Source: Pagrus major (lineage: Eukaryota > Chordata > Actinopteri > Spariformes > Sparidae). Taken from it: a stretch of DNA of 64,000 nt. The stretch covers positions 3,639,533 through 3,703,532 of the forward strand of contig NC_133216.1 in assembly GCF_040436345.1 (NCBI RefSeq), read 5' to 3'. Below are positions 12,944-35,765 of the stretch, piece by piece; position 1 is the stretch's first letter, and every line of letters begins with the position of its first letter. Position numbers and translations under genes: made by a program. The notes below the pieces were generated by a model, which saw nothing but the letters and a program-made list of their open reading frames with translations, searched no databases and had not been told where the DNA came from.

Positions 12944-13190
12944 CAACAAACATTTACTTCCATTATTGATTAATCTTTGGATTATTTTTGGTCCAGAACA
13001 TGGTGACACACGATCATCAGAGCGAGAGGTTTCATCCACAACACAAACATATTCAGTTTACTGTCACAGACGAGGAGCGACACCAGAACAAATTCACATT
13101 TAAAGGAGCTGGAGGCAGAATATTTGATTAATTTAATGGCTGCTATCAGCTGAAACCAGATCTCCTGATCAACTAATCAGTTAATTGTTA
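12944..13190 (+). repeat. ATTAATCG-type dispersed repeat copy
   Basis: Starts at GAGCTGCAACAAACATTTACT, then passes through TTCAGTTTACTGTCA, AAATTCACATTTAAAGGAGC and TTTGATTAATTTAATGG. The order of blocks matches the copies near 10.7, 20.6, 35.5 and 48.9 kb. Confidence 0.65.
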
Positions 13191-13236
13191 ACATTGCTGT
13201 GAAATGACTGCAAACCTCCACAGCTGAAGCCTTGAG

Positions 13237-13276
13237 TGGATCACTGTGGATCACTGTGGATCACTGTGGATCACTC
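13237..13276. repeat. 10-bp tandem repeat, 4 copies
   Basis: The unit TGGATCACTG is repeated four times in the first intron of the susd6-like gene; the last copy diverges in its final bases. Confidence 0.9.
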
Positions 13277-14219
13277 TCACACCTCGGGGACCTGCTCAGT
13301 GAGTACATATCATCTTAAAAACACTCAGCAGTGAGGAAGTTAACCATATTTCAACATAACACAAACGTTTCCCACGGACCACACCTTGAAAACTTCCTCT
13401 TACACCAACAGACTGACTGTAAACTGGAGGGCAGCGTGAGGTGAGGTGAGGTGAGGCAGCAGGTTGAAGGGTTTGTGATGCTCTGACTGCAACACAATAC
13501 ACACACACACGCAGCACACAGTGGGAGTGCTGATGTTGCATTACGAGTTACATTGTGTGTGTCTGTGTGCGTGTGTGTTGTTATAATGTGATGAAACAAA
13601 GGCCTAAACGCCCTCATGACTTAATCAATACTTCAAAGTAAGTGCTGGTGAAACATGGAAGGAACTTTTGAACAGTCTCAGTTTCATGCTGACGCGTCTG
13701 TGTGGCCGTCGGAGAGCAGACCGGCTATTTCTGTGTGATTATTACAGTTATGTTTTATTCCTGCCACCGGGTCGGGTCGGATGACTCACAAAATGAAAAC
13801 TATCTTTTAAGGCAGATTACTGAGGATGAACTGAGGCGCCTGCTCTGCAGCGGATCATATTACAGTTATTAATCTTAATCTTACATAGTTACTGACCACA
13901 GCTGCGTCTTCCTTTCACTCGCTTTCAAGCCAGACCACCATCTTTACCACAGGTGCTGGTGGAAACGCTACCGCTTGTGTCCACAGGGGGCGCCAGAAAG
14001 TCCTTTGTAGCTGCTTTAAAGCTGCATTATGTAGGAATTTAAGTTAAAAAATTAGTATCAACAGAACGTTGTGACGCACTATTAATGTATTTATTACAAG
14101 TGTTGGTGAGTTTATCGCTTTTAAATGTGTTTAAACCTTTAAAGACAAACGTAAATAAAGTTGTGTTGAACTGCACTTAAAGGAACAAGTCATCAGCCTA
14201 CAGTCTGAGCTGTGAGTCA

Positions 14220-14220
<1 letters not shown>

Positions 14221-14288
<68 letters not shown>
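14221..14288. repeat. (AC)34 microsatellite
   Basis: A perfect dinucleotide tract about 670 bp downstream of the proposed first-exon donor of the susd6-like gene. The Cys-Val open frame across it is an artefact. Confidence 0.97.
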
Positions 14289-14290
<2 letters not shown>

Positions 14291-14957
14291 GTCAGGCAAC
14301 TATTTCTATTATCGATCAATCTGACAGTTAAGCCTTCAACACCAGAACAGCTGAGTGGACAGAGACTGAAACAATCAATCACAAGTCAGATTATTATCAG
14401 ATTATTATTCTGCAGATTGATTTATCGATTAATCAGCTAACAGATCTGATCACGACACAAACGAGCTCTGAAAACCTCTGAAAGCTTCTCCAAGGAGCCT
14501 GAAACTCCTCCTTGAATGAATCCTTGAAGAACCTGGATGCCTCTCAAGGACTCCTGGAAACCTTGAGCTGAATACATTCACACAGTTCATCATGTAAAAG
14601 GCCGTTTTTGTTCCTCAGCAGGTGAATGAGTGAAGCTTGATGAGCTCAGATCAGATCTCAGATCAGATCTCTGTGATTATTAACTATCAGGCCCAGTCTT
14701 TATCAATACCGGATCAATAATTAATCGGCACCGACTTCATGTTTATGATGTCGGATCGCTGTGTGAAGTCCAACACATCCACCTGCTTCCCCAGAGCAAC
14801 AGGCGAGCAGCGCTCCTGTCTCCACACAGTCGATCACATCGATCTGTTATTGATTCTGATCACCTCGATCGATCAGCTGCTGAAGTCAAAACACCGACAC
14901 CTCCTCCCGTTGAATGGGGCGCGTGAAGCGGTTAAAAAACGGAAGAAAACGTCTCAC

Positions 14958-15250
14958 CTGAGAGCCGCGAGGGAGGCAGCGGCGGTGGGATCCTGAGCGC
15001 GTGGAGGCTGCCCGGGCTGCAGCGGAGGTTCGGTTCGGGTCGCGTTGGCGGGCAGATGTGCGCGTGAGGAGGCGCGAAGGTGGATCAGGACTCCGATCGC
15101 TGCTCCTGCTCAGCAACAAGTGGGAGCTTTTCAGCTGCTCTGCCCTGACTCATCGATCAGCTGTGCCTGACAGCGACACGCTGCCTTCCCATTGGCTGCT
15201 GAGGGGAGCCAAGCACCGCCCACCTGCGCGGCTCCGTCATGTTCTGGAAA
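14958..15250 (-). promoter_or_regulatory. Candidate promoter and non-coding exon 1 of the susd6-like gene
   Basis: A GC- and CpG-rich island in an otherwise A/T-rich neighbourhood. On the minus strand it ends in a good donor, CTCTCAG|GTGAGAC (exon end 14958), and the next acceptor in that direction is the one before the susd6-like ATG. Upstream of the presumed start are a CCAAT box (AGCCAATGGG, plus strand about 15188-15197), a GC box (GGGCGG in minus sense, about 15220) and an AP-1 core TGACTCA (about 15146). The start site itself cannot be fixed. Confidence 0.6.
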
Positions 15251-15284
15251 CAAACACACACACACACACACACACACACTCCAC
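15251..15284. repeat. (AC)n microsatellite
   Basis: A tract of about 13 AC units immediately upstream (in minus-strand sense) of the susd6-like promoter island. Confidence 0.95.
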
Positions 15285-18200
15285 AGTTAGTGAGAGAAAG
15301 GGAAACTGTGGCCTGTCTCCACACAGAAATAGATTATAAACAGATAAGCATCATTAAAAACACAAATAAAATTCCTGGAAATATTTTTCTGATGAAAAAC
15401 ACAAACTGAGTCACACAAGTAAAAACCAATGCTAACACCAGCACGCTGACACACTGAAGTTCACCTGACCCATTGTGCTTTTTATCCGTCTGTGATGTTT
15501 TGTCGTGGGTTGCTGCACTGGATGTCAAAAAAAGTTGTTAAATTTTTAAAACAGTGACGTGTCTTTCCAGAAAGCATGACTGAGTTATTCAAGATCATCC
15601 GCAGGCCTCGCTGTGAGCGGTTTCATGCAGGAACTATTCAGTTTCTGCTGAACGACGCTCACCGACCGTATGACAGCAGGAGGAAATGTGCAGGATAACT
15701 CAGTTAACTCAGAGCATCTACACAGCGGATCTAATGAGGGCGATCTGGACACGGTGTCGGAGGCATGGCCCCGTTCAGAGAGCTGCTCAGTGGCACACGA
15801 GGCCAAAATCGTTCAGCTTCCTGGGTGTGAGATCACTCGGGGTTAGGGTTAGGTGAATCGAAGGGGCCAAACTGTGTAATTACATCATCACGTGATGCTC
15901 CCATAAGCTTATATTGTGAAAGAAGTGTCTGTAAAACGGTGGATACATTTTCTGAGCGTCACAAACCCCCAAAATGACTCGTTTCACCGTCTGAGCCCGA
16001 TATAGTTTGTAAAGTCGTAACATTAGCTAGCCCGGTTAGCTTAGTTAGCTCATCCATAAGTAGATGCACGCTTCCTTCTGTGCGGTGATACGGAAAGGAA
16101 ATAGTCCCTGCATGAAACTGCTCACAACAAAGTCTGTGGTTTGTCCTCAGTAAACAGGCCGTCGTTTCAGGAGAGAGACGTTACTGTTGAGTTGCCAAGT
16201 TTATGGCGCTTTGAGCAACACGAGCTAGTTCTGTTATAACGGAGAGAAGACAGCTGACATCGCCAACACGCTGCAACTCACACCGAAACAATCAGGAAGG
16301 ATAAGAAGTTCTGCAGGCAGGAGGAAAAATATGTATTTTAGATTTTTAGGGTGAACTGTCCCTTTAACTTGATAGCAGGCGAACACTCACTGGTATTTAT
16401 GCACGTCATGGCAGTGTTTGTTGAGATATCTTCCAACTGTTTGTTTTTATTTTCCTTAATTGAATCTTTGAACCTCAAGATATCACAGAGTCATTACAAT
16501 ACATATCATATATCACAGAAATCATATCCAGTTATCACTTTCCTCACTTTAACTTTCAGTATTTACCAGTAAACAATAAGCAGTTTGTCCTCCCTGTGTT
16601 GTCTGTCACATTGTTATGGGCTGTGTCTCTGTTGCCATATCAGTAAGCGATGACCTAGTTTCATGTGTAATGTGACCAAACTAAATCATTTTCACTTTGA
16701 CTTTTAAAAAAAACACTACAAACAATAAAAATCTCTATCCTGTGTTGTTGTCAAAAAAATATACATTTAACAACAAACTCTTGAAGCAGCAGAAAACTTT
16801 CTTCTTCCTTCTTCTTTACTTTCTCTGCTGCCGAGGTAAAAACAAGACATGACCTCACATGTGGACCACAAACAGCTGTCCTGTGAGCCGTATTAGCTCT
16901 CATTATTTGTGGCGTCCCACCTCCAGTCGCACTGTTTACAGTAAAAGCTGAGGAGCTGCAGTCTGCTGCTTCCACTGACTTTGACGGAAGTGCTAAAAAT
17001 ACAACGGTGCTGACTCGTGCTGTGATACGTGCAGAGGGTTTTCTTCACGGTTTCCACTGATGGCTGGTTTACAGTATCAACTCCTCATCAGGAAGCGTGT
17101 GGGAACGTTATCGGGCCTGTAATTAGACAGTTAGGTGGTGACTGAAGGGCGACTTTCAATATAGACCTCATCATGACAACATCAGACACAGTGGAGCCGA
17201 GTTTATTGGATGTCGGTGCATCATTTCCTCGTCCTGTAATGACGACTAAAGTAAAGATGCTCCATCAACAGTTGAGCAGCAACTGTTGGTTTGTATTTCT
17301 TGGCCTGTTTTTGTATTTTTCTGTGAATAACAGTCGATTCTGAGCTGCAGGTGCAACAGCGTGCACTTTAAACCCCTATAACACTGTTACTTAGTGCCTA
17401 AATTGTGATTATAAATCCCACAGAGCACTGCAGTTTTCTTTAAACAACATTCAAGACAGGATGTGACAATGTTAGTCAGTGCAGCGAGACAAAGTGGTTT
17501 TCAGTTTCAAGTTTGTTCATAAAGGTCTGCAGCCACAGATACAGTAATCTTCTATGATCTACTGTACATTTCTAAAGGAAGAGGCGGTTTTGGAAGATTG
17601 CAAATAATGATACAAGAACTAAACAGCTCTCGCGCACCGATCAGTTTGCATCATTGTTTTGGTGCTGAGCAAATACAAGGCAGGGAAAGGAGTGTGGTAT
17701 GATAGAATAATAGGTATTTAGTTTAAATTGTCAATAAATAGTTTTAAATCTGATTTGTGATCCGAAACATCAACAGATTTCTTTGCTTTCTGCACATTCA
17801 GTGATCAAACAGATGATCTATGACTTCTGGAAGAGCAGCAAGAAACACTCCAGATGAAGATGAAGCAGCATGTAGCAGCTCAGACTGATGAAAGTCGAGC
17901 CTGATTAAAGACACCGAGATGTCCCCAAAAGGCCACCGTACAGAGACTAAATCTGGTGATTTACAACACGTGCGTCCATGTTTTGCTTCTTAACGTTTGG
18001 GAACATCTGAAACAAAAGCCGAACAGAAAACAGACACCATGGATGACTTTTACAAAATCTGTATTTGCAAAAAGAAAAAGTAAAATTTGCAAAGTGAAGT
18101 CTATGTTTTTACAATACAATACAGTGAAGTTTACAAAAACAAGACGGTGCAGGAATCTGATGTTTGACAAAAACACGTCAACGCTGCAACAGATCAACAA

Positions 18201-18889
18201 AATCAGCTTTTACACAAGAGGCGAGTCAATGAGAGTCATTAACGATCCATCAGAGGAGAATTCTTGTTTGTTTTCGTCACAGATTTCACAGAGCGGGCTG
18301 CTGGTTGGTCAGTAGTGGTCCAGTGACACCAGATCTGAGCCTCAGTCACCACATGTTCACTGCGGAGTCCTGCAGGGTTTTTTTTCCAAGAAGCAAGACG
18401 ACTCACAAAACAGGACAATCTTTAAAAATGTCTGACAAGATGCCGCTAAGCAAGGCACTAAACCCTGAAGAGCAGCACCGGAGCTGCTCATTGGCTACTA
18501 ATAATGAAATATTCTGGAAGCTCTGTGGCGCTGACAGAAATTAATCCCAGCGGTCCTGCTTCTTGCTTCAGAAAGGTGAGAAGAGCGCCGACGTCGAGGC
18601 ACTCAAACGTATTTTAAAATAAAAAACACCCTGAAAAACCCTCAGTCTGAAGTGGTCTCAGCTATTTAAACTGTCAGGAATGTTAGAGAGCTTTTAAACT
18701 CGTCAGCCAGAAGATGCAAACACCCCTCAGCAGAACAACTACATCAAAATCATTTTTAAAAATGTGAGATGAGAAGCGTCACAGACTCCTTTCACCTTCT
18801 CCAACTGTCGTAGTGTCAAGTCAGAATTATCCGTCAAGTAGTGATTGTAAATGTTAAGGCATGAACTCATATAAACACACTCTCACAGG

Positions 18890-18899
18890 ACACAAACAC

Positions 18900-18930
<31 letters not shown>
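18890..18930. repeat. (CA)n microsatellite, interrupted
   Basis: An interrupted CACA tract with two AAA breaks in the intergenic interval. It is the source of a Cys-Val stretch in a minus-strand open frame. Confidence 0.9.
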
Positions 18931-20617
18931 GCAGTTGAATCTGGTCCATCACAGTCGACCTAAAGAGCAACGTCAGTCCACCCGCAGTGTGATCAGATTT
19001 GGGATTTTCACATTGATAATGAAATGAGAACAGATCAATGGTTTGAGTCATAACAATAAAACCACAGAGCGTTTGATGACACTCGGCCTGACAGCAGGAA
19101 GAACAGAGACAGAAAACATCGTTTTAGTGTTGCTGTTAGAAGTCAAAATGTTTGGAGATGAAAGTTGAAGATTTACAAGAAACCGATGTGGGTTTGACCA
19201 GTAATCAACCTCTTATCTCAGATACTGAAAGGAAAATGAAGGCAGTTCGGTGGATGAGTCGATAAAGAGTCACACACAAGTCAAAAGAGAAACTGCAGGC
19301 TGCAGTTTGGACCTGTATGTCTTGTCAAAGTGAAACTTGTGATATTTTTCACTTAATGATGATCTTTTCTTTGATTCTGGGTGACGATGGTGAAACCACG
19401 TAAACTTTGTTTTTCGTGCTGTACCACCAGACTACAGAGCAGCTTCTTATCACAGGTTTTAAGTTGATGAAATGAAAATGAATCCGGTGGGTGGATGAGT
19501 CAATGCACAGACGTGTAGGACGGTCAAACACAAGTAAGAATATAAACTGTAGGCTGCAGTGTGGACCTGTTGGGAAATTCTTCGAAGCACTAACTTTTTG
19601 ACGTCAGTTGAGTGAAGGTGAGAACGAGCCTTTAACTCTGATGAAGACTCTCCAGATGTGAGTCCTTAAATTAAGTTTGCTGCCGAAGTCCATTTGCTTC
19701 ATTCACATCAGGCCTTCGCCTTTCACACAGAGCACCAGACAGTCAACTCCCGATGAGACGGATGAAGTGCATTAAACGTCTTTCATCTGCTGTTTTCTTC
19801 CCATCAGTAGCTCTGATACTGTCAAATGTACAAATCCCAATATTTGCTGGTCATTTTTACCACTTCGCCCGCCGCCTACTGCAGGTCCTCTCAAAAAGTA
19901 CCACCAGAAACAAAGCAGTCTTTTTGTTGTCGATCCCTGAAAAACTAAATTATTTAAAACACAAGCAGTCTGAAACTAGTGTGATCAAATATTCCAGATG
20001 TGAGATTCTGACTGTGAGGAAGAAAAAAAAAAAAGGAAATTCAAAGCGTCTCATCTTAAAATATCACAAACTAAATTACTCGAACTTCCTGATTGTCTTT
20101 CAGTCGATCGTTTCGTTCAGCTCGGCCGTCGCGTCTCTGATTAGAAGCGAAACGCCACAAACACAAAACATCACAACTCGTTTCATAATCAGTGAGTCAT
20201 TATCGGGTTGTCCCACTTCTGACGACAAACGGATCCACAAACTGACACAGCTGAAAATTTACTATGTGCAGAGCTGCCAAGAGACAAAGTACAAACGCCT
20301 ACCAGAGTCTTTGTTAAGGAAGAAAAGAGGCAGAGACAAAGTTTACCATTAACCTACGTTCAGCCTGGGAACGTTCACCTGATAATACGTGTTTGTAGGA
20401 GGGGGAGACTACATTCTGTTAATAGTGTTTTATAAATGCACAGTCCAGAGACAGCACAGCTCAACTTTGTAAAAATACCACTACAGCTTGAAGCTACAGA
20501 GAGCGATGCCGGGAAGGAAGTATTTTCACTGTGGTTTAAAATGCAGCAAAACAGATTCAGCATCATCTCGGTTACCACGGTGACAAACGCCCCCTGAACA
20601 CTCTTCAAACCACAGCA

Positions 20618-20850
20618 GGGCTGCAGCTAACGATTACTTTGTTGTCGATTAATCTTTAAATTATCTCGTCTAATAAAATGTTGGAAAATGGTCACAGATG
20701 AATGTCTTAGATTAGTCGGAGGACAGAAACTAGAAAATGTTCAAGAAGCTGGACTCAGAGAATTTTTAAAAAACTTTCTCCAACCGATTAATTGATTATC
20801 AAAATAGTGGGCGATTAATCAAACAGCTGGCGAGTATTAAATGCAGCCCT
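20618..20850 (+). repeat. ATTAATCG-type dispersed repeat copy
   Basis: Opens GGGCTGCAGCTAACGATTAC, includes TCGATTAATCTTTAAATTAT and AAGAAGCTGGACTCAGAGAA, and closes with CGATTAATTGATTATCAAAA. It is the best-preserved copy of this family in the window. Confidence 0.75.
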
Positions 20851-20904
20851 CATCCATAGCTAGCTGTGCTTATCAGGAATTATCAACTTTTTCACGATCA
20901 ATTA

Positions 20905-21061
20905 GGGCTGGGTATCTTAAACATTTCTTAGCAATAACAGGCCACCAGTATCGATACCTAGACCTCCACTTCGATGACGGTTTTATTAAATTAGATCTTG
21001 GCAAAACAAGCATGCTGCGTGATTAGGAGGCATCAAAGTACTGAAGTTCGATACCCAGCCC
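20905..21061. mobile_element. hAT-like MITE with GGGCTGGGTATC terminal inverted repeats
   Basis: A 157-bp element is bounded by perfect 12-bp inverted termini, GGGCTGGGTATC and GATACCCAGCCC. Flanks ATCAATTA and AATGATTA could be an eroded 8-bp target duplication, the size typical of hAT elements. It sits between two copies of the ATTAATCG-type repeat. There is no transposase, so it is non-autonomous. The superfamily is inferred from the termini and flank size. Confidence 0.7.
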
Positions 21062-21064
21062 AAT

Positions 21065-21380
21065 GATTAACTGAATTGTTTTTCAATTAAGAGCCAAAGA
21101 AATGTGAAAAATGCTCATCACAATTTCCCGGCGCCCAGCGTGACCACAAATTGTTTCTTTTGTCCAACCGACAACAAGACTCTTCATTTACTGTCATAAA
21201 TGAAAAAGAAGAGCAGCAAACCCTCACGTTTAAGAAGCTGGAACCAGGAAGTGTTCGACATTTTTACCTGAAAATCAACTGACACTATTAATCAGATTTT
21301 TTGTTTTTTTAAAATAGTTGGTGGCTAATTTTCTTTGATAAACTGATGGTTTATAGTTGCATTAATAGTTGCATCTCTAA
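21065..21380 (+). repeat. ATTAATCG-type dispersed repeat copy
   Basis: Contains ATGCTCATCACAATTTCCCG, CTTTTGTCCAACCGACAACA, TTCATTTACTGTCATAAATG and TTTAAGAAGCTGGAACCAGG, the same order as the other copies. It directly follows the hAT-like MITE. Confidence 0.7.
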
Positions 21381-24029
21381 CACAGTGCACCTACAGCTAC
21401 AGTATAGTGTATATGTATGTAGAAAAGTACAGGACAAAGCTCTGTGCACATAAAGTACAGTTAGTGTGTTACTCCATCCAGACTACTCCTCCGTTTGTAG
21501 AGTTACAGTTTGTATCCCTGACTGGAGACGCCATCCAACAGTGTGAGAAAACAGATTGTGGTTCTGGTTCAGAAGTGTTCTGGGTTCAGAACTGAAAACT
21601 CATTGTAAAAAATGCTACTTGACTGAGGTCTGGTCTGATGGGAGGAGGCTCTCTGCAGCAGCTGAACTGGAAGACATAGAAGGACTGGAAACAGCAGCCT
21701 TGGCTCAGAGAGAGGAATGTGTCTGCAGGCTTTGTTTATGTGCATCTCTGTGTCGCGTCACCTCGACAGGGACGAATCTGTAACGGCTTTATCTTTGATT
21801 TCATCTTCTGTCTAAATGACGAGGTACAGTATGAGAGTACAGATGTGTGTGCTGATAAAGACGCCTCCTGTTCCAGCCTGAGGAACATCAGGGCACCAGT
21901 GGGCGGATAATAACAAGACCTGGGCCAAACTGAACTGTAATTAATTCTCCGTGGGTTCATTTAGACGGCTGAGGCGCTCTGTGGGTGATTTCTTGAAAGC
22001 GATTGGAAAGTGAATTTATTGTGATTTGCAGCGAGCGATCAGTCAAACACCTTGTACTCCAAACAAGTTGCAATAAAGTGATTAACTCCACCGTGAGAGC
22101 AGTTTTCAGCCGCTTCAGAGAACTCACTTGAGCAATTTGACACAGGTCTGATATTTTTGTTAGCTCGTGTGTTTGTACATCATTAGCAGCTTTTACTCAC
22201 TAGAATTCAGACTGGATTTTCATTTAAGTGTTTCCTGCCTTCTAAGTACTCCTGTTATCTTTTTGTCCTCTGCCTAATGGTCCATTTTCACAGAACACAC
22301 ATTCACACCGACTAAAATGCAAACACTAAAATAATAACAGATCCCATATCTTTACACACACACACACATTAGGAGCATGACCGACACTATTCATCGGAGG
22401 TATAAATCTAAACATAGCCACTTTTCCTGCTGATCGCTTCTTGCAGAGAGTTTTCCTTTGTCGTTTATCGCCCTTACACTATGAAGTGGATTCAGGAGCG
22501 TTCTGCCGGATGCATTAACCAGCCAATCAAACATTAATCGATTCAATCAGAAAACTGGGTCAGTAGAAGAACACGACGAGCGCTCCTCCACGTCAGCAGC
22601 AGCAGCAGCAGCTGAGTGTTTGTTGAAGCAGAGTGATGATGTTACCAGGGAGCGGACATGTACCACAGAGTAAAAACAACCTGTGATTGCCTGGAAAGCA
22701 GCTAATATTAGTTTTCTACCTCAGAAGAATCATTAGTTAGGGAAGTGATTCAACTCTATCAGCAGAAATAGTAAAAAAGAGCCTACTCTTCTAAAACAAG
22801 AAACTGGTGTTTGATTTTATGATGTTCATCTGTTTTTGGGGTTGTACTCTTGTTCTCTTTTTTTCTGCTTTTTATGTTTCTGTAAAACCTTTCCTGCTCG
22901 TCCCGACTGACATCTTGGCCGCTGAGGTTTTGTGATTAAAAGGTCCCGTCTGGTCGAGTCTTTAAAAAGACAAACAAACAACAAAATAAAAAGTCTAGTG
23001 TCTATGATCTGCGTGCAGGAATCAACCGGGAGTGCAGCTTCTATCTCTCATCGACAGTGCTTTGAAAATCATCACATCTCTCTCTAAAATAAACCAGGAA
23101 ACAAATCATAATAATAATAAAAACAATCACAAAATAGAGATAGTAAAACATCAAAACTGATATATCTCTCTATGTTCATTGTACTTACACAGGAAGAAAG
23201 GAATGAAATAAGAGAAAAATTCATCTGTTAAAAAAACCACAACTCCAGTGTTTACCTCTTGACTTAGTGTATGTTTGCTTGTTTACAACAGGAAGCTAGT
23301 ATTTATATGGCTACAAAATAAAAGTCTGTTTGACTCATTTGTGAGTCAAAAGATTTCCTCCCTCAGTAGTTAAGTTCTTGGCGTGGTGAGGAAAACGTCC
23401 ATGTCCGGGATCAGACGTCTTTGTAGTGAGAAAATTCGGCTTCCAGAGTGTCGAGTAGTGAGATTAAAACGTCTCTTAAATCAGCCAATGGGCTCACGGC
23501 TCCTTCAAAGCATCCGACTGGTGTGCAAAACCCCACCGTCACTCTTAAAATCCAGGTAAGATCCAAATGGAAAAATAAAAACAGCCACAGTCCTTCAGCT
23601 TCTTCCAGGTCAGGCCCTTCAATCAAAACAAACCGGCAAAAATCACTTGACAGGCAGGTTGTGGCTTCTCTGCTCGTCTCTCCTCGAGAGAGAGCTCTCA
23701 CACACTCACACACACTTATGAGCCATCAAACACCGTCATTAACAGTGTCAGCAACATATGTTGGCAGACAAACACACACACATACACACCGCCTTATTGC
23801 CTCTTTTTGAGGGGATACACTCCCCACAGTTCAGTGATTCACATAAGAAAAACAGAATACTCCTGCACACCCGTTTACACTCTGCAGCTCAGCTCTCAGA
23901 GTTTTACCCGACCTCTCGTCTGTGACCTCTGACCTCTGAGGGCCCCTCCTCTGTGTGCAGGAGTATTCTGCTCCATCTGAACCTGCACACGCTGCCCTCC
24001 ACTGTCCGGAGGTCTCAGTGTCACATGTC

Positions 24030-33942
<9,913 letters not shown>

Positions 33943-34324
33943 GATGGCGGCTGAGGCAGCTGCAGCCTAGCATCAGACCTGCAGGGAGGAAGCAGGAAAG
34001 AGAAGAGGGTTAGCAGGAAAGACTGCGGGAAAAAAATGCAAATGTAAAACTTGCAAGTGGCGTATGTAAAACATAGCACACGTGTATGCACACAAGCATG
34101 CAGACAGGCAGAGACAGCAACTTCAGAAAATGACAAATTACTGTCTTTATTTTTGATTTCCATGGCGTGATCTCAGAAAATATCACGTTCTCACAGCATT
34201 ACAAATTTATTATGACCCTTAAAGAATTAAAACAAGAAAGGGTTTTTACTAATATTTCACAAAATGTGTCCTGACAAACATGAACATTTATATAAACTAA
34301 TAAACACTAAATAAACACTGATAC

Positions 34325-34440
34325 AGCAGAATTCAATACTGTGGATAAGCAAATGTACATGGTATGATTACTGAGAATTTCCATACCAGTTTCCTTAAAA
34401 CTTTGAAACCAGTACACCGCTGCAACTCTAAATGACAAAT
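34325..34440. repeat. Dispersed repeat with copy near 42960
   Basis: The phrase ATAAGCAAATGTACATGGTA, with GTACACCGCTGCAAC downstream, is repeated at 42960-43040 as CATAAGCAAATGTACATGGT and GTGTACCGCTGCAAC. Both copies lie in the pak4 5' intron. The class is unknown. Confidence 0.6.
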
Positions 34441-35529
34441 GTGTGTACGTAAAAATACACTTGGTCCAAATAGAATTAAAAAATATCAATTAAAATTAGT
34501 CTGGAGGGCAGGCTGGGTGTAGTTTTCTATAAAATGCAAACACTGACTGAGAAAGAATAAAACGATTTAAACCCAACTGAGCTCGTTAAGCAGCAACCAA
34601 ACTTGTAAAAGACTATCAAGTCCTTATTTCCCAAACTCGCATCAGCATGATAAAAATACTTTCTGCTGTGTGTGTGTTTAATTCAGCAAATAAATCACGC
34701 CCAACTGGCTTATTTCGGCCCATTGAGCATTTGGCGACGTACTGAATTTAAAGCAGCTGTGACCTTTAGCTGAAGGTCATCAGAGGGATCAACAATAGGC
34801 TCACTGCTGGTCTCTCATTACTAATGACAGGACAAGTGCTCCTGCTCAAACACCAGTGGACACAACACAATCAGCCGAGGGGACAACATGAGAGTAGCAC
34901 CTTCAGTCGGTCACTTACTGCTTGTCTCGCTGTCTCAACCACACTGTAACTGTCACAGCTCAGGTATCACTGTGTCGTATACAAAACACTGACTACAGTC
35001 CAGTCTGCTGTTGACAGCTCACTTTCTGCCATAAAACAGATGCATGGACTGCTTTATTTAAATAACAAATATCAGAGTGGGAAACAGAGAGGAACTTTTC
35101 TCAGGCCTGGTGTCTAAACATGCTGCCTGGTGACATTTTTCTTTAAGGGGAACTTGATATCTGATGACTACAACAGGACTGGGATCCATGGTGGTCCCAA
35201 CCAAAGTAGCAGTATGAAAAATATTTCTGCTACTCTTTACCCTGAATGTTAACTAAGGAGACAAAATACTGGACATGTGAAAGACTGATCAAATGAGAGA
35301 TCAGATTGTTGACATGGGTCTTTTCACAGGAGACACTCTAAAAAAGGACACAGATTGAACCATCTTCAATGTTTTTAGTAACATCTGAACTTCAAGTCAA
35401 AAATGTCTGCAGTGAAAAATGAGAAAAATAGTTTTCTTGTTCTGAATTTATTTTCTGGTCACTCTGAGTCACTCACAGTCACTCAATTAAAGAGACAAGT
35501 GCAATCCATCAATGTTGTCCCCAGCTCAT

Positions 35530-35765
35530 AGGGCTGCAACTAATGATTCTTTCTTTTGTCCAAACAACAGTCCAAAACCCAAAGACTCCTCATTCACTGT
35601 CATAAATGACAAAGAAAAGCACCAAATCCTCATAATCAAGAAGCTGGAATCAGCAAATGTTTGATACGTTTTCTTGAAAAATGCCAGAAGCGATTAATTG
35701 ATTATCAAAATAATTGGCAGTCGATTTCCTTTCAACAACTAACTGACTAATTGTTGCAGCTCTAC
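35530..35765 (+). repeat. ATTAATCG-type dispersed repeat copy
   Basis: Bounded by GGGCTGCAACTAATGATTCT and TAACTGACTAATTGTTGCAG. It includes CAAACAACAGTCCAAAACCC, TTCACTGTCATAAATGACAA and AAGAAGCTGGAATCAGC. Both ends are well preserved, which makes it the best copy for defining the family's termini. Confidence 0.75.

Larger units (their letters stand above)
8124..14957 (-). other. First intron of the susd6-like gene
   Basis: Runs from the non-coding first exon donor (14957) to the coding exon 1 acceptor. No exon is supported inside. It holds dispersed repeat copies at about 10395-10560 (minus), 10625-10920 (plus) and 12944-13190, a four-copy TGGATCACTG repeat at 13237-13276, and a (AC)34 tract at 14221-14288. 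Confidence 0.5.
15290..24029. other. Intergenic interval between susd6-like and pak4
   Basis: No gene is supported on either strand. The right end should contain the pak4 3' UTR, since pak4 stops at 24030; an AATAAA on the minus strand near 22014 is one candidate end. Contents are dispersed repeat copies (about 20618-20850 and 21065-21380), a hAT-like MITE (20905-21061), a fragment ending GGGTGAACTGTCCCTTTAA near 16350, and (CA) tracts near 18891-18930. The 199-codon open frame at 19753-20352 is low-complexity Lys/Ser-rich sequence with no recognisable domain. Confidence 0.5.

Noticed and set aside
13237..13276. Regular short repeats considered as a CRISPR array
   Set aside because: 10-bp head-to-tail units without spacers in a vertebrate intron.
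19753..20352. 199-codon plus-strand open frame
   Set aside because: Composition is Ser/Lys-rich low complexity with a poly-Lys A-run; no domain, promoter or splice support.
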